A stretch of 33,483 nt of DNA from Chitinophagales bacterium (GTDB lineage Bacteria > Bacteroidota > Bacteroidia > Chitinophagales > UBA8649), in the NCBI GenBank assembly GCA_020635975.1, contig JACJYT010000021.1:1-33483 (forward strand). Reading direction: 5' to 3'. The position numbers and the translations under genes are program-made. The notes beneath the pieces were generated by a model. It was not told where the DNA came from. It saw nothing but the letters and a program-made list of their open reading frames with translations, and made no database searches. Shown here piece after piece: positions 15,622-24,255 of this stretch. Within the stretch, counting starts at the first letter, position 1; every line of letters begins with the position of its first letter.

Positions 15622-16750
15622 TAAAAAAAGATTTAATAGACTCAACAATATTATCTATTTGCTCTTTACTCAATTCATAGAAAAAAGGAAGTCTTAATAA
15701 GTTATTAGCATATCTATCGCAATTTGCCAAAATTCTACCATCGTGTTTTTCTTGATAAAAATCACTTTTATGAAGGCTTAAATAATGAAAAACACTATGT
15801 ATGTTGCGAGCCTTTAAAAAACTAATAAGAGCATCTCGCTCTTCTTGATTTTTCAAAACTAAAAAAAACATATGTGCATTATTGGTGGCATAAGTAGGCA
15901 TTAACTGCAAGCCCAATTTCCCTTCTAACCCTAGGCTTTCAAGTCCTTTGTAATATGCATCCCATATTTCAATTCGCTTTGCTTGAATCTTATCTATATT
16001 TTCAAGTTGAGCGAATAAAAAAGCTGCTATTATATCTGAAGGAAGAAAAGACGAACCAATATCAACCCACCCATATTTATCTACTTCACCTCTAAAAAAC
16101 TTACTTCTATTTGTTCCCTTCTCCCTAATTATTTCAGCACGTTGAATAAATCTTTGATCGTTTATAACTAACATTCCTCCTTCACCAGAAATAACATTTT
16201 TAGTTTCGTGAAAAGAAAAGGCCGCTAAGTGCCCTATGCTTCCAAGCACTCGTCCTTTATAGTAAGAATCTATAGCTTGAGCAGCGTCTTCTATTACAAA
16301 TAAGTTATATTTTTCAGCCAATTCCATAATAGGGCCCATATCACAGGCAACTCCAGCATAATGAACCGGAACAATTGCCTTAGTTTTGGGAGTAATAAGT
16401 GCCTCAATTAAAGAAACATCCATGTTTGGATGATCGGGCATGGAATCAGCAAATACAATTTTTGCTCCTCTTAAAACAAAAGCATTAGCTGTAGACACGA
16501 AAGTGAAAGAGGGCATTATTACTTCGTCTCCAGGCTCTATATTTATTAGTAGAGCTGCCATTTCTAGGGCATCCGTGCAAGAAGTTGTAAGAAGACATTT
16601 CTTAAAGCCGTACTTTTCTTGAAAAAAAGCATGACATTTTTTTGTGAACATTCCGTCACCAGAAATTTTCATAGATTGCACAGCTTGTTCAATATATGTA
16701 GTTTCCTTACCTGTTAAGTATGGTTTGTTGAAATTAACAATACTGTTCAT
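15614..16750 (-). CDS. wecE: dTDP-4-amino-4,6-dideoxygalactose transaminase-like (DegT/DnrJ/EryC1/StrS family)
   Basis: A 378-aa PLP aminotransferase that follows E. coli WecE/RffA closely as I remember it: LLTTSCTDALEMAALL, GDEVIMPSFTFVSTANAF, VLRGAKIVFAD, AIVPVHYAGVACDM, VIEDAAQAIDSYYKG, AFSFHETKNVISGEGG (PLP lysine in HETKN), IREKGTNRSKFFRGEVDKY and NAHMFF. WecE converts dTDP-4-keto-6-deoxyglucose to dTDP-Fuc4N with glutamate. The ATG at 16750 overlaps the acetyltransferase stop by 4 nt and gives the family N-terminus; the frame is open to a TTG at 16774. Together with the overlapping acetyltransferase it should give an N-acetylated 4-amino-6-deoxyhexose. The rmlA and rmlB genes for the precursor are not in this window. 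Confidence 0.9.
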   Translation of the reverse strand: MNSIVNFNKPYLTGKETTYIEQAVQSMKISGDGMFTKKCHAFFQEKYGFKKCLLTTSCTDALEMAALLINIEPGDEVIMPSFTFVSTANAFVLRGAKIVFADSMPDHPNMDVSLIEALITPKTKAIVPVHYAGVACDMGPIMELAEKYNLFVIEDAAQAIDSYYKGRVLGSIGHLAAFSFHETKNVISGEGGMLVINDQRFIQRAEIIREKGTNRSKFFRGEVDKYGWVDIGSSFLPSDIIAAFLFAQLENIDKIQAKRIEIWDAYYKGLESLGLEGKLGLQLMPTYATNNAHMFFLVLKNQEERDALISFLKARNIHSVFHYLSLHKSDFYQEKHDGRILANCDRYANNLLRLPFFYELSKEQIDNIVESIKSFFSE

Positions 16751-17382
16751 TCTTTTATAAATTTTGCAGGGCAACCGAAATATAACCCAGGTTTATCAAT
16801 ATCACTTACAATTGTTGCTGAAGCTCCAGTTCTTACATCATCTGCCACTTTTAAATTGTCTATAATCACTGTTCCTATGCCAAAATTAACTCTTTTACCG
16901 ACTTCAACGAAACCAGCAATTTTTACAGAGGGCGACAAAACGGAATGGCTTCCTAAAATTGAATTATGGGCAAGAACACAGTCATTGTACATCAATACAT
17001 TATCTCCAATCGTGGTATACATATCGATATTACACCCTGGATAAATAAATGAGCCCTTTCCCAAACGACTAGAAGAATCTAAAAAAGTAGAAGAATGCAC
17101 AAATGAAGCAAAAGGAATAGTGTCTGAAAATCTTTGAAACAACTCTTCTCTGAACGACAAATATTTATAACCTATTCCTATAATTAATTCATCAAAGGTT
17201 TTTGCTTCAAAGAAATTTTGAATTTCATCTATTTTACCTAAAACAGGAATGCCATATTTACGAGTACCCTTTATTTCAAAATCATCAAAAAAACCGACCA
17301 CCTGAAACTTATTATCAGCTTTTACATGGTGAGCCATTTGTTGGGCTAAATCCTTGCTTCCTATTATTGCTAACTTTTTCAT
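16747..17382 (-). CDS. NeuD/PglD-like sugar N-acetyltransferase (left-handed beta-helix)
   Basis: A 211-aa protein in two parts. The N-terminal Rossmann-like domain is MKKLAIIGSKDLAQQ, then VVGFFDDFEIKG, KYGIPVLGKIDE and FDELIIGIG, as in PglD and NeuD where it binds the nucleotide sugar. From about residue 90 there are hexapeptide repeats, with MYNDCVLAHNSILGSHSVL carrying His139 at the position of the PglD catalytic histidine. It ends GLYFGCPAKFI, the usual family ending. It overlaps both neighbours by 4 nt (WbqC-family upstream, WecE-like downstream). The likely substrate is the 4-amino sugar made by the WecE-like enzyme, giving Fuc4NAc or Qui4NAc; an O-acetyltransferase is a weaker alternative. 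Confidence 0.88.
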   Translation of the reverse strand: MKKLAIIGSKDLAQQMAHHVKADNKFQVVGFFDDFEIKGTRKYGIPVLGKIDEIQNFFEAKTFDELIIGIGYKYLSFREELFQRFSDTIPFASFVHSSTFLDSSSRLGKGSFIYPGCNIDMYTTIGDNVLMYNDCVLAHNSILGSHSVLSPSVKIAGFVEVGKRVNFGIGTVIIDNLKVADDVRTGASATIVSDIDKPGLYFGCPAKFIKE

Positions 17383-18062
17383 CTTACAATAAATTGTTTC
17401 GCATTTTCACCTTCATTAAATATCAAATCAAGCACACTAACAGCATGAACAAAGGGTGGAAACAGCTGGTTATACTCACGATAGCTTGAATAATCCATCC
17501 ACTCTACTTCAATACCTTCTTTAAGGAACAATTCTTCATTTAAATAACTCTTTGCACTGGGTCCTGATAAATAATGAGTTCCCCCAACTTTTTTAACAGC
17601 ATCAATTAATCTTAAGTTATTATCACCTTGTAAATCCAAACTTTCGGAATCAATTATTTCTGTATTTATATTTAAAATCTTATTTATAGTTTGAATAAAT
17701 AAAAGGTTAATTTCGGATAAGGATGAGGTAGTAATAGAAGAATACAAGTCTTCAAACAAAGGCGCATATTCTTTAAAGTACTTAGCCTTAGAATAATAAT
17801 TTTTTATGGTTTTCCAATGTTTGCTCGTCCAGTACATATTAGCAACTTGTGTTTCACTAATTTTTTGAGAAAGCTGATTTTTTATTACTGGAATGGTTAG
17901 CCAAACTAAACCCTGTGGAGTTTTTAAAACATTTCGGTTTCTCCAATCATTTTTAGTGTATTGAACCTCGTCGTAAATTATAAATAGATCCACGGAGTTT
18001 ATGATATCAAAGTAGCCTTTCCATGGAATATAGTTTGATTGTAAAATTGCAACCTTTTTCAT
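17379..18062 (-). CDS. WbqC family protein
   Basis: A 227-aa protein with the WbqC signature: MKKVAILQSNYIPWKGYFD at the start, DLFIIYDEVQYTKNDWRNRN at about 26-45, GLVWLTIPV near 52-60, HYLSGPSAKSYL near 159-170, and a C-terminal FPPFVHAVSVLDLIFNEG. WbqC proteins recur in O-antigen and capsule clusters but their biochemical role is not established, to my knowledge. It follows the Wzt gene by 24 nt and overlaps the acetyltransferase by 4 nt (ATGA), so it is part of the amino-sugar block wbqC-acetyltransferase-wecE. No signal peptide or membrane segment is seen. A role in making or transferring the amino sugar is possible but not shown. Confidence 0.9.
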   Translation of the reverse strand: MKKVAILQSNYIPWKGYFDIINSVDLFIIYDEVQYTKNDWRNRNVLKTPQGLVWLTIPVIKNQLSQKISETQVANMYWTSKHWKTIKNYYSKAKYFKEYAPLFEDLYSSITTSSLSEINLLFIQTINKILNINTEIIDSESLDLQGDNNLRLIDAVKKVGGTHYLSGPSAKSYLNEELFLKEGIEVEWMDYSSYREYNQLFPPFVHAVSVLDLIFNEGENAKQFIVR

Positions 18063-18086
18063 TACACATTAATTTTAAACAACAAG

Positions 18087-19325
18087 TTAACTCCACTTTA
18101 ATATTGGTCGAACAACTCCACTCACTTTTCCAAAATAACTTAGTTCTCTCTCTAAATCCACCACTTCAAATTGAATAATGTCAGGCTTATTATATAACCT
18201 CCTCATATTTTTATCAAAAAAGAACAAGGTAACACTGTACAAATCATCATTCAAGAAATTACTAGGAATTTCGCAAGTGGCAGAACCAACTTTATCTTGA
18301 AAATGCTTAACAGAAGTTGCAGTACTAAAAACCGTTTGTTCTTGTGCATTGGTTAAATCAAAACATAGAAGCACCTCTTCTAAATCTAACTTATTCCAAA
18401 AACTAAAATGAACTTTTATAGAATCCGATAATTTGATTTGAGTTGATGTAGTTTCAATATTTTTTAAAGCAATAAATTCATTTCCAGGAGCCTCATCAAG
18501 AGAATAATGAACTTTGTTATTCACTTCACTTAAGCTCATTTTAGAGTATTCGTCAATGGCCATTTCTGTCGTTCCCTCAAAACTTACCTCACCATTGTTT
18601 AGCACTATAGCCCGAGTACATAAACTTTGCACAGCTGCCATGTTGTGGCTTACAAACAAAACCGTCCGTCCTTCGCCTTGACTAACTTCTTTCATTTTAC
18701 CAATTGCCTTTCTTTGAAATTCGGCATCTCCTACAGCTAAAACTTCATCGACAATAAGAATTTCTGGTTCTAAAAACGCCGCAACTGCGAAACCCAAACG
18801 AACTCTCATCCCAGAACTAAATCTTTTTATTGGCGTATCAACATACATGATACAACCTGAAAACTCAATAATCTCATCAAATTTGTCATTAATCTCTTTT
18901 TTAGTCATGCCCAAAATTGCTCCATTAAGATAAATGTTTTCTCGCGCCGTCATTTCTGGATGCATACCAGTACCCACCTCTAGTAAAGAGGCAACTCTTC
19001 CTTTGGCTTTAATACTTCCTGTGGTAGGACTTGTTATTTGAGATAAAATCTTCAATAAAGTGGACTTTCCGGCTCCATTTTTACCAATAATTCCTAAGAT
19101 CTCTCCTTTCTTAACTTCAAAATTGATTCCCTTAATAGCCCAAACATAATCACTCTTAGAAGATTTAGATCTATCGTTCACTTGTCCGACTTTTGCAAAA
19201 GGATCTTCCTTTCCCATCAATTTAGCCCACCATCGATTTAAATCGTGAGAAATTGTTCCTGTTCCAACTTCGCCAAGACGATATAATTTGGACACATTAC
19301 TAACTTTCAATACTACTTCTGACAT
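18087..19325 (-). CDS. wzt: ABC transporter ATP-binding protein for polysaccharide export (Wzt type)
   Basis: A 412-aa protein. The nucleotide-binding domain has Walker A GKNGAGKST (81-89), the signature region KRFSSGMRVRLGFA (SSGMR at 170-174), Walker B ILIVDE (189-194) and the switch histidine H227 in LFVSHNMA. The 60-residue N-terminal extension with the LNRWWAKLMGKEDPF segment is usual for this subfamily in Bacteroidota. Residues from about 265 on form a beta-rich extension like the Wzt C-terminal domain that in some systems recognises the modified non-reducing end of the glycan before export. It is paired with the Wzm-type permease 13 nt upstream. This makes the cluster ABC-dependent; no Wzx or Wzy is seen. 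Confidence 0.93.
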   Translation of the reverse strand: MSEVVLKVSNVSKLYRLGEVGTGTISHDLNRWWAKLMGKEDPFAKVGQVNDRSKSSKSDYVWAIKGINFEVKKGEILGIIGKNGAGKSTLLKILSQITSPTTGSIKAKGRVASLLEVGTGMHPEMTARENIYLNGAILGMTKKEINDKFDEIIEFSGCIMYVDTPIKRFSSGMRVRLGFAVAAFLEPEILIVDEVLAVGDAEFQRKAIGKMKEVSQGEGRTVLFVSHNMAAVQSLCTRAIVLNNGEVSFEGTTEMAIDEYSKMSLSEVNNKVHYSLDEAPGNEFIALKNIETTSTQIKLSDSIKVHFSFWNKLDLEEVLLCFDLTNAQEQTVFSTATSVKHFQDKVGSATCEIPSNFLNDDLYSVTLFFFDKNMRRLYNKPDIIQFEVVDLERELSYFGKVSGVVRPILKWS

Positions 19326-19338
19326 AAAATTTAAAACT

Positions 19339-20184
19339 TTAAACTGTGTCCATAAAACTTTGTTCCGTTTTATTAAAAATTATCACCCCTAGAACCAAAA
19401 ACACTAAGGAACAAATAAAAGTATATGCCATTCCTTCCCAACTAAAGGTGCCTTGTCCTAAAAACGCTAATTTAAAAGCCTCAATAATATGGCTCAATGG
19501 GTTGAACCACATTAAAGTTTTCATTCTATCGGATAAAATACTAATCGGATAAATAACAGGCGTAGCGTACATAAACAACTGAACTCCAAACTGAATTAGA
19601 AATTTCAAATCTTTATACTTAGTTGTTAATGAGCTGAAAATCAATCCAAACCCTAGCCCGATCATAGCCATCATTATAATTAATAAGGGAGTTATTAATA
19701 TTGTTTTTGTTATATATATTTCGCCAGATTGAATGCTGTAGTATGCACAAACCGCCAAAAACAATAAAAACTGAACAGCTAACTTTAATCCGCTCGATAC
19801 AACTATTGACATCGGCATTATTAACCTTGGAAAATAGACTTTTCCAAATATCTCTGCATTAGCGGTAAAGGTGTTTGATGTTTTATTAAAACAATCAGCA
19901 AAATAATTCCAAAAAACAATTCCTGACAAATAAAATAAAGGCTTTGGGATTCCGTCTGTAGAGATATTAGCAATATTACCAAAAACCACCAAAAACATTA
20001 ATGTAGTTAAAATGGGTTGAATAAAAAACCATAAAGGACCCAAAATGGTTTGCTTATAAACAACTACCAAATCTCTTTTAACAAACAAGAATAACAGATC
20101 GAAGTAGGCTATGATTTTTTTTACAGGAACCTCAAAAATTCCGCGACTAGGCTTAATTACTATATCCCAATTCTCTTCTTCCAT
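19339..20184 (-). CDS. wzm: ABC-2 type polysaccharide export permease (Wzm type)
   Basis: A 281-aa integral membrane protein and the first gene of the minus-strand cluster. A cytoplasmic N-terminus with YFDLLFLFVKRDLVVVYKQ leads into GPLWFFIQPILTTLMFLVVF, the conserved start of the ABC-2 membrane domain, followed by about five further hydrophobic segments (near 80, 110-135, 145-175, 180-205 and 255-275). The PVIYP and WFNPLSHIIEAF motifs are those of Wzm/TagG permeases. With Wzt it moves the lipid-linked glycan across the inner membrane. Start is the ATG at 20184. Its upstream region is the divergent intergenic space shared with the T9SS protein gene. Confidence 0.93.
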   Translation of the reverse strand: MEEENWDIVIKPSRGIFEVPVKKIIAYFDLLFLFVKRDLVVVYKQTILGPLWFFIQPILTTLMFLVVFGNIANISTDGIPKPLFYLSGIVFWNYFADCFNKTSNTFTANAEIFGKVYFPRLIMPMSIVVSSGLKLAVQFLLFLAVCAYYSIQSGEIYITKTILITPLLIIMMAMIGLGFGLIFSSLTTKYKDLKFLIQFGVQLFMYATPVIYPISILSDRMKTLMWFNPLSHIIEAFKLAFLGQGTFSWEGMAYTFICSLVFLVLGVIIFNKTEQSFMDTV

Positions 20185-20405
20185 ATATTACTATTTTAAA
20201 ACTCTTCTCTAAACCTATTATATTTTTGTCGAAAATCGACCAAGACGAGGCGAAAATACTATTATTTACAATCATTACAAAGTGAGAAACGCGATTTTAA
20301 CCTCAACCAACCCCCTTCGCCTAAATAACAATCAAAAGTTAATGAATTAAATTTTTATTCTTATTTTTATAATCTTTAAAGGCCAAAAGAAAGATTTCTT
20401 CCAAG
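20185..20405. promoter_or_regulatory. Divergent intergenic region between wzm and the T9SS-sorted protein; weak promoter candidate for wzm
   Basis: This 221-nt A+T-rich gap must hold the promoters of both outward-facing units. On the minus strand, TAGGTTTA (20217-20210) matches seven of eight positions of the TAnnTTTG -7 element, with a TTG at 20243-20241 and a 23-nt spacer, longer than the usual 19-21. A perfect inverted repeat GTCGA-AAA-TCGAC (20228-20240) lies inside that spacer and could be an operator. For the plus-strand gene I see no convincing -7/-33 pair. No small gene was found. Confidence 0.3.
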
Positions 20406-23400
20406 ATGAAAATAATTAAATTACTAATTTCTGCCATATTTGTGTCTTTCCATATATCCTGTGTCTTTTCTCAAATACCCTCTAACAATTTAAAACTTTG
20501 GCTTCAAGCCGATTCAAACGTTGTTCTATCAAGTAATACTGTTGCAAGTTGGAATGATGTAAATTTCAATGGTTTTTCAGCAGTTCAACCCAACGCCAAT
20601 AGCCGACCTACTCAAGTGTTCGACAATAGTATTCAAAGCAATACTATCCAGTTTGATGGTATTGATAATATTCTGCTAGTTGACTTCGGAACACTTACCC
20701 CCCAAGCCAACACTTACTTTATTGTATGGAAAACAAATGGAACAACTCCTATCCAAATAGCATTTGGAAGCTTCCCCAAATTAAACGCCCTTCTCACCAA
20801 CAATAATCAACTTTTTTTAAATGCGGGAACTGGACAAAGCTATTATAACGAGCCCCTTCCTTTTAATTATATAATCTCATCGTGCGTTTTTAATGGCACT
20901 CAAAGTAAATTATATCGAAATGGGGTTCTTAAAAACACAAAAAATTCTGGATCTAACGAGTTAGATGCCGTCCTAGAAATTGGAGGCCTTCGTGCACAGG
21001 CTGCTCAATTCCCAAGCATTCCTGGTTGGTTGAATGGAAACATTGCCGAATTCATAATGTATGATTCCTTGCTAACCGATACAGAGAGAGCTCAAGTTGA
21101 ACTATATTTAGCAAATAAGTATACACAGCCTTTAACTTTAGGACCAGACACTATAGCATGTGCTTCAAATGTTAAAATTGGTTTTAAACATAACCCCCAA
21201 TTCGAAAATATTACATGGTCTACGAATGCAGTTAATACAGACTCGATTGTCATAACACAAAACGGAACATATTGGGTACAAGCGCAAAGCTTTGGACTTA
21301 GCGTTTCAGACACCATAGTGGTTAGTGGTATTGTTACACCACCAACTATCTCTATAACCAACGATACTGTGATATGCTATGGCGATTCTCTGATTATAAA
21401 TTACACCCCGCTTCCGGGCTTCACGCCACTATGGTCTAATGGCTCTAGCAATAACAGCATAGTGGTTAAAGATTTTAATCAGAGTATTCAACTAAGTCAT
21501 TCTGATGTAAATAATTGTTCTGCTATCACCCCAAGTTATAATATTGTTATTGACTCTTTAAAATTACAAAGCAGTATTGGCGATGATAGAAATATTTGCG
21601 ACGGGGGGAGTATCCTTCTAAACACAAGTTCTGCACAAGGTCCCTTTAGTTATTTGTGGAGTACCGGCGATACCTTAAACTTTACGATTCCAAATCTTCC
21701 TGGGGTTCAAGATGTTTGGCTTGAAATGCAAGATTTTAATTTATGCTATTACAGAGACACGATAAGCGTCAATATTATTAATCTTCCTGCTCCAAATGCA
21801 AATTTTAGCTTCGATACCGCTTGTCCATTTACACCAACATCTTTCATAGACCTATCTAGTCCGGGAGGCACAGATAATATAGTTTCATGGTTATGGAAAT
21901 TCAATGCTAACGACACCTCAACTCTTCAAAACGCGAGCTATAGTTTTAACGAAGGTGTTTTCAATGTGATTTTAGAAGTAAGTACAGATTCTGGGTGTAT
22001 TAATTCTACTAGTAAACTTATTAGAACTCACAAAAGACCTTATGCTATTATAGAAGATATTATTGCTTGTGCTCAAAGTGAAACCAATGCCCTTTCCAGC
22101 TCCTTTGTTGCTATTCCCGACTTTATAAATACTTATTCATGGGTAGTTGAAGGTCAAACATATAACGGACCGAATCCTAGTCTTACCATTAATAATTCGG
22201 GAGATATAGATTTTCAACTAACGGTAACGAGCGACAAAAACTGTATAGACTCAACAACAAAAACAATCGAGATATTTCCAGCAATTAATCCCGATTTTGA
22301 GGCTCAAAATCTATGTTTCGGCGATACCACCCAGTTTATAGATCAAAGTGCATCCTTTTCTATTATAGATAGATTCTGGAGTTTTGGTGAAACTAATGCT
22401 TTCTCTAGTGAAGAATCGCCAAGTTATTTTTACGATACGACAGATAGTTTTACAGTTAGACTTAGTGCAACAAACGCCCTTGGATGTATTAGCTCTATCG
22501 AGAAAGAAATTGTAATTCATCCAAGACCGACTGCCATTGCTTTAGTAGACGGAGCCTGTGAGAATCAGATAAGTACTCTTTATGATGCTAGCATTGTTGC
22601 CAATGGTTTTGTAAGCGAAATGTTATGGCATATTGAAGCCGACAGCTTTCTAAATGATTCTGTTGAATACCTGTTTCAACAAGCTGGAACTTATTCTGTT
22701 TACCACGCGATTATAGATAATTTTTCTTGTACAGACGACACAATATTTAATCTTATAATCAATGAAATACCTCTTGTAGATTTTGATTTCAGTCCTAGTT
22801 ATGGAACAGCCCCTTTACTAGTAGAGTTCAATAATTTAAGCGACAACTCCTATGTTTTTTCATGGGACTTTGGAACTAATTCTGCCACTAGTTCGGATAT
22901 TAATCCGAGTTATACTTATGAAGAAAATGGGGTATATAATATAACTTTAAATGCCATTAATAGTTTCGGCTGTAGCAATATAGCACAGAGTGAGCTATCC
23001 GTTATTCCAACAGAACTCGATGTAGAACTCAGCAATTTAAGCGTAGAAAGAACTGTACTTGTGGATGGCAAAATAGGCTTTAAAGCTAAAGTTCTGATTA
23101 AAAATGTTGGTACAAGAAAAATTGAAAACCTTGATTTGGCAGCATCTATAAACAATGAGAACAAACTAGTGGAAACCTGGGAAGGTAGTTTAGAAATTGG
23201 ACAGGCAATTTTATACGAATTTCAATCTTTCTTTGAATTAAGTAATGAGGATTTACTAAAGTATATTTGCGTTACCGCTAGTAGGGTGAATGACAATACA
23301 GAATTGTTTATTGAAAATAATAAAGCGTGTGTTATTCAAGAAGGCTTATTACAGAGTTCTAAAGTGTATCCTAATCCTAGTAAAGATCAAGCCTTTATTG

Positions 23401-23609
23401 ATCTTATAGCAAAAAACAAGGGCGAAATTCAGGTTGAAGTAATTGAAAGCAGTGGTAAAATTGTTCTAAAACAAAATCAAATTCCTATTCAAAAAGGATA
23501 TAATCTTATTCAAATCGATTGTGCGAATTTGCAAGCCGGTAATTATTATTTGAACATTATATTCCAAGATGAGAGTTATTCTCATCAGCTTATAATTACT
23601 AATAAATAA
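20406..23609 (+). CDS. Secreted LamG/PKD-repeat protein with T9SS type A C-terminal sorting domain
   Basis: A 1067-aa extracellular protein. An N-terminal signal peptide (charged MKIIK, then a hydrophobic stretch ending about residue 22 before Gln) is followed by a LamG/concanavalin-like domain (about 25-235) with NNLKLWLQADSNVV and a NGNIAEFIMYDSLLT motif. Then come Ig/PKD-like modules, each with paired cysteines or a WSFG/WDFG core, such as IDRFWSFGETNAF and YVFSWDFGTNSA. A CARDB-like module (about 870-980) precedes a C-terminal sorting domain starting SSKVYPNPSKDQAFID (about 984) and ending YSHQLIITNK. Predicted export is Sec then T9SS, with release or anchoring at the surface. Its TAA shares one base with the purN ATG. 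The biological role, perhaps adhesion or glycan binding, is not known. Confidence 0.88.
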   Translation: MKIIKLLISAIFVSFHISCVFSQIPSNNLKLWLQADSNVVLSSNTVASWNDVNFNGFSAVQPNANSRPTQVFDNSIQSNTIQFDGIDNILLVDFGTLTPQANTYFIVWKTNGTTPIQIAFGSFPKLNALLTNNNQLFLNAGTGQSYYNEPLPFNYIISSCVFNGTQSKLYRNGVLKNTKNSGSNELDAVLEIGGLRAQAAQFPSIPGWLNGNIAEFIMYDSLLTDTERAQVELYLANKYTQPLTLGPDTIACASNVKIGFKHNPQFENITWSTNAVNTDSIVITQNGTYWVQAQSFGLSVSDTIVVSGIVTPPTISITNDTVICYGDSLIINYTPLPGFTPLWSNGSSNNSIVVKDFNQSIQLSHSDVNNCSAITPSYNIVIDSLKLQSSIGDDRNICDGGSILLNTSSAQGPFSYLWSTGDTLNFTIPNLPGVQDVWLEMQDFNLCYYRDTISVNIINLPAPNANFSFDTACPFTPTSFIDLSSPGGTDNIVSWLWKFNANDTSTLQNASYSFNEGVFNVILEVSTDSGCINSTSKLIRTHKRPYAIIEDIIACAQSETNALSSSFVAIPDFINTYSWVVEGQTYNGPNPSLTINNSGDIDFQLTVTSDKNCIDSTTKTIEIFPAINPDFEAQNLCFGDTTQFIDQSASFSIIDRFWSFGETNAFSSEESPSYFYDTTDSFTVRLSATNALGCISSIEKEIVIHPRPTAIALVDGACENQISTLYDASIVANGFVSEMLWHIEADSFLNDSVEYLFQQAGTYSVYHAIIDNFSCTDDTIFNLIINEIPLVDFDFSPSYGTAPLLVEFNNLSDNSYVFSWDFGTNSATSSDINPSYTYEENGVYNITLNAINSFGCSNIAQSELSVIPTELDVELSNLSVERTVLVDGKIGFKAKVLIKNVGTRKIENLDLAASINNENKLVETWEGSLEIGQAILYEFQSFFELSNEDLLKYICVTASRVNDNTELFIENNKACVIQEGLLQSSKVYPNPSKDQAFIDLIAKNKGEIQVEVIESSGKIVLKQNQIPIQKGYNLIQIDCANLQAGNYYLNIIFQDESYSHQLIITNK

Positions 23610-24177
23610 TGAGTAAAAATATAGCTATTTTCCTCTCTGGTAAAGGCAGTAATGCCATCGAGTTTATTCAAAAAGAAAAAGAATACGATTATAAAGTTGC
23701 TTTGCTTGTTAGCAGCATAGAATCCAGTCCTGCTCTCAAGCTTGCACAAGACAAAAATATCCCCATACTCGTTTTAAACAAGGAAAAATTTTTAAATGGT
23801 AATGAATTGGTCGAGCTTTTACAAAGTTTAAAAATAGATCTTATTGTTCTGGCTGGTTTTTTATGGAAAATCCCTGATTATCTTCTTAATTTATTTCCGA
23901 ATTCATAGTAAATATTCATCCTTCGCTTCTTCCCAAATTTGGTGGAAAGGGGATGTATGGAATGCATGTTCATCGAGCAGTTAAACAAAACCAAGAGGAG
24001 GAAAGCGGCATAAGTATTCACTGGGTAAATGAAAAATATGATGATGGTGCTCTGATCTTTCAAGCCAAAATTAACCTGAGTCAAAATGACAGTCCAGAAA
24101 TGATTTCAGAAAAAGTTTTACGGCTCGAACACCAACATTATCCTAGAGTAGTTCACGAACTATGTAAATCATTTTAA
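23609..24177 (+). pseudogene. purN: purN, phosphoribosylglycinamide formyltransferase, one frameshift (probable sequencing error)
   Basis: The gene reads MSKNIAIFLSGKGSNAIEF, with the GKGSN substrate loop, as far as WKIPDYLLNLFPNS, where a stop appears at 23906-23908. Restoring one missing base at about 23902-23906 gives IVNIHPSLLPKFGGKGMYG then HVHRAV, SGISIHWV, YDDGALIFQ and a normal C-terminus at 24177. Catalytic Asn and His (VNIHPSLLP) and Asp (DDGA) are all present, and the restored length of about 189 aa is usual. PurN formylates GAR in the third step of purine synthesis. It starts in a 1-nt overlap (TAATG) with the T9SS protein gene. Conservation on both sides of the break argues for an indel error rather than a decayed gene. 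Confidence 0.85.
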
Positions 24178-24204
24178 ATAATTCGCAAATATTGTCGCAA
24201 AGCC

Positions 24205-24235
24205 TTGAATAATGCCAATTTAAAAGATAAATTTG
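24205..24235 (+). promoter_or_regulatory. Bacteroidota-type promoter upstream of purH
   Basis: In the 78-nt gap between purN and purH, TTG (24205-24207) is followed after a 20-nt spacer by TAAATTTG (24228-24235), an exact fit to the -33 TTG / -7 TAnnTTTG pattern of the Bacteroidota housekeeping sigma factor. Transcription would begin about 24241-24243, giving a very short leader before the purH GTG at 24256. It is placed to drive the purH-mreBCD-mrdA-rodA operon. Confidence 0.6.
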
Positions 24236-24255
24236 CATAAAATCATATTCGCTTC

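Noticed and set aside
15622..15648. Longer N-terminus for the GT4 after wecE
   Set aside because: The upstream start is a TTG inside wecE and adds residues before the first Rossmann strand; GTG at 15621 fits better.
18087..20184. ABC transporter as a drug or teichoic-acid exporter
   Set aside because: The long C-terminal extension of the ATPase and the surrounding O-antigen-type genes point to glycan export; a Gram-negative phylum makes teichoic acid unlikely.
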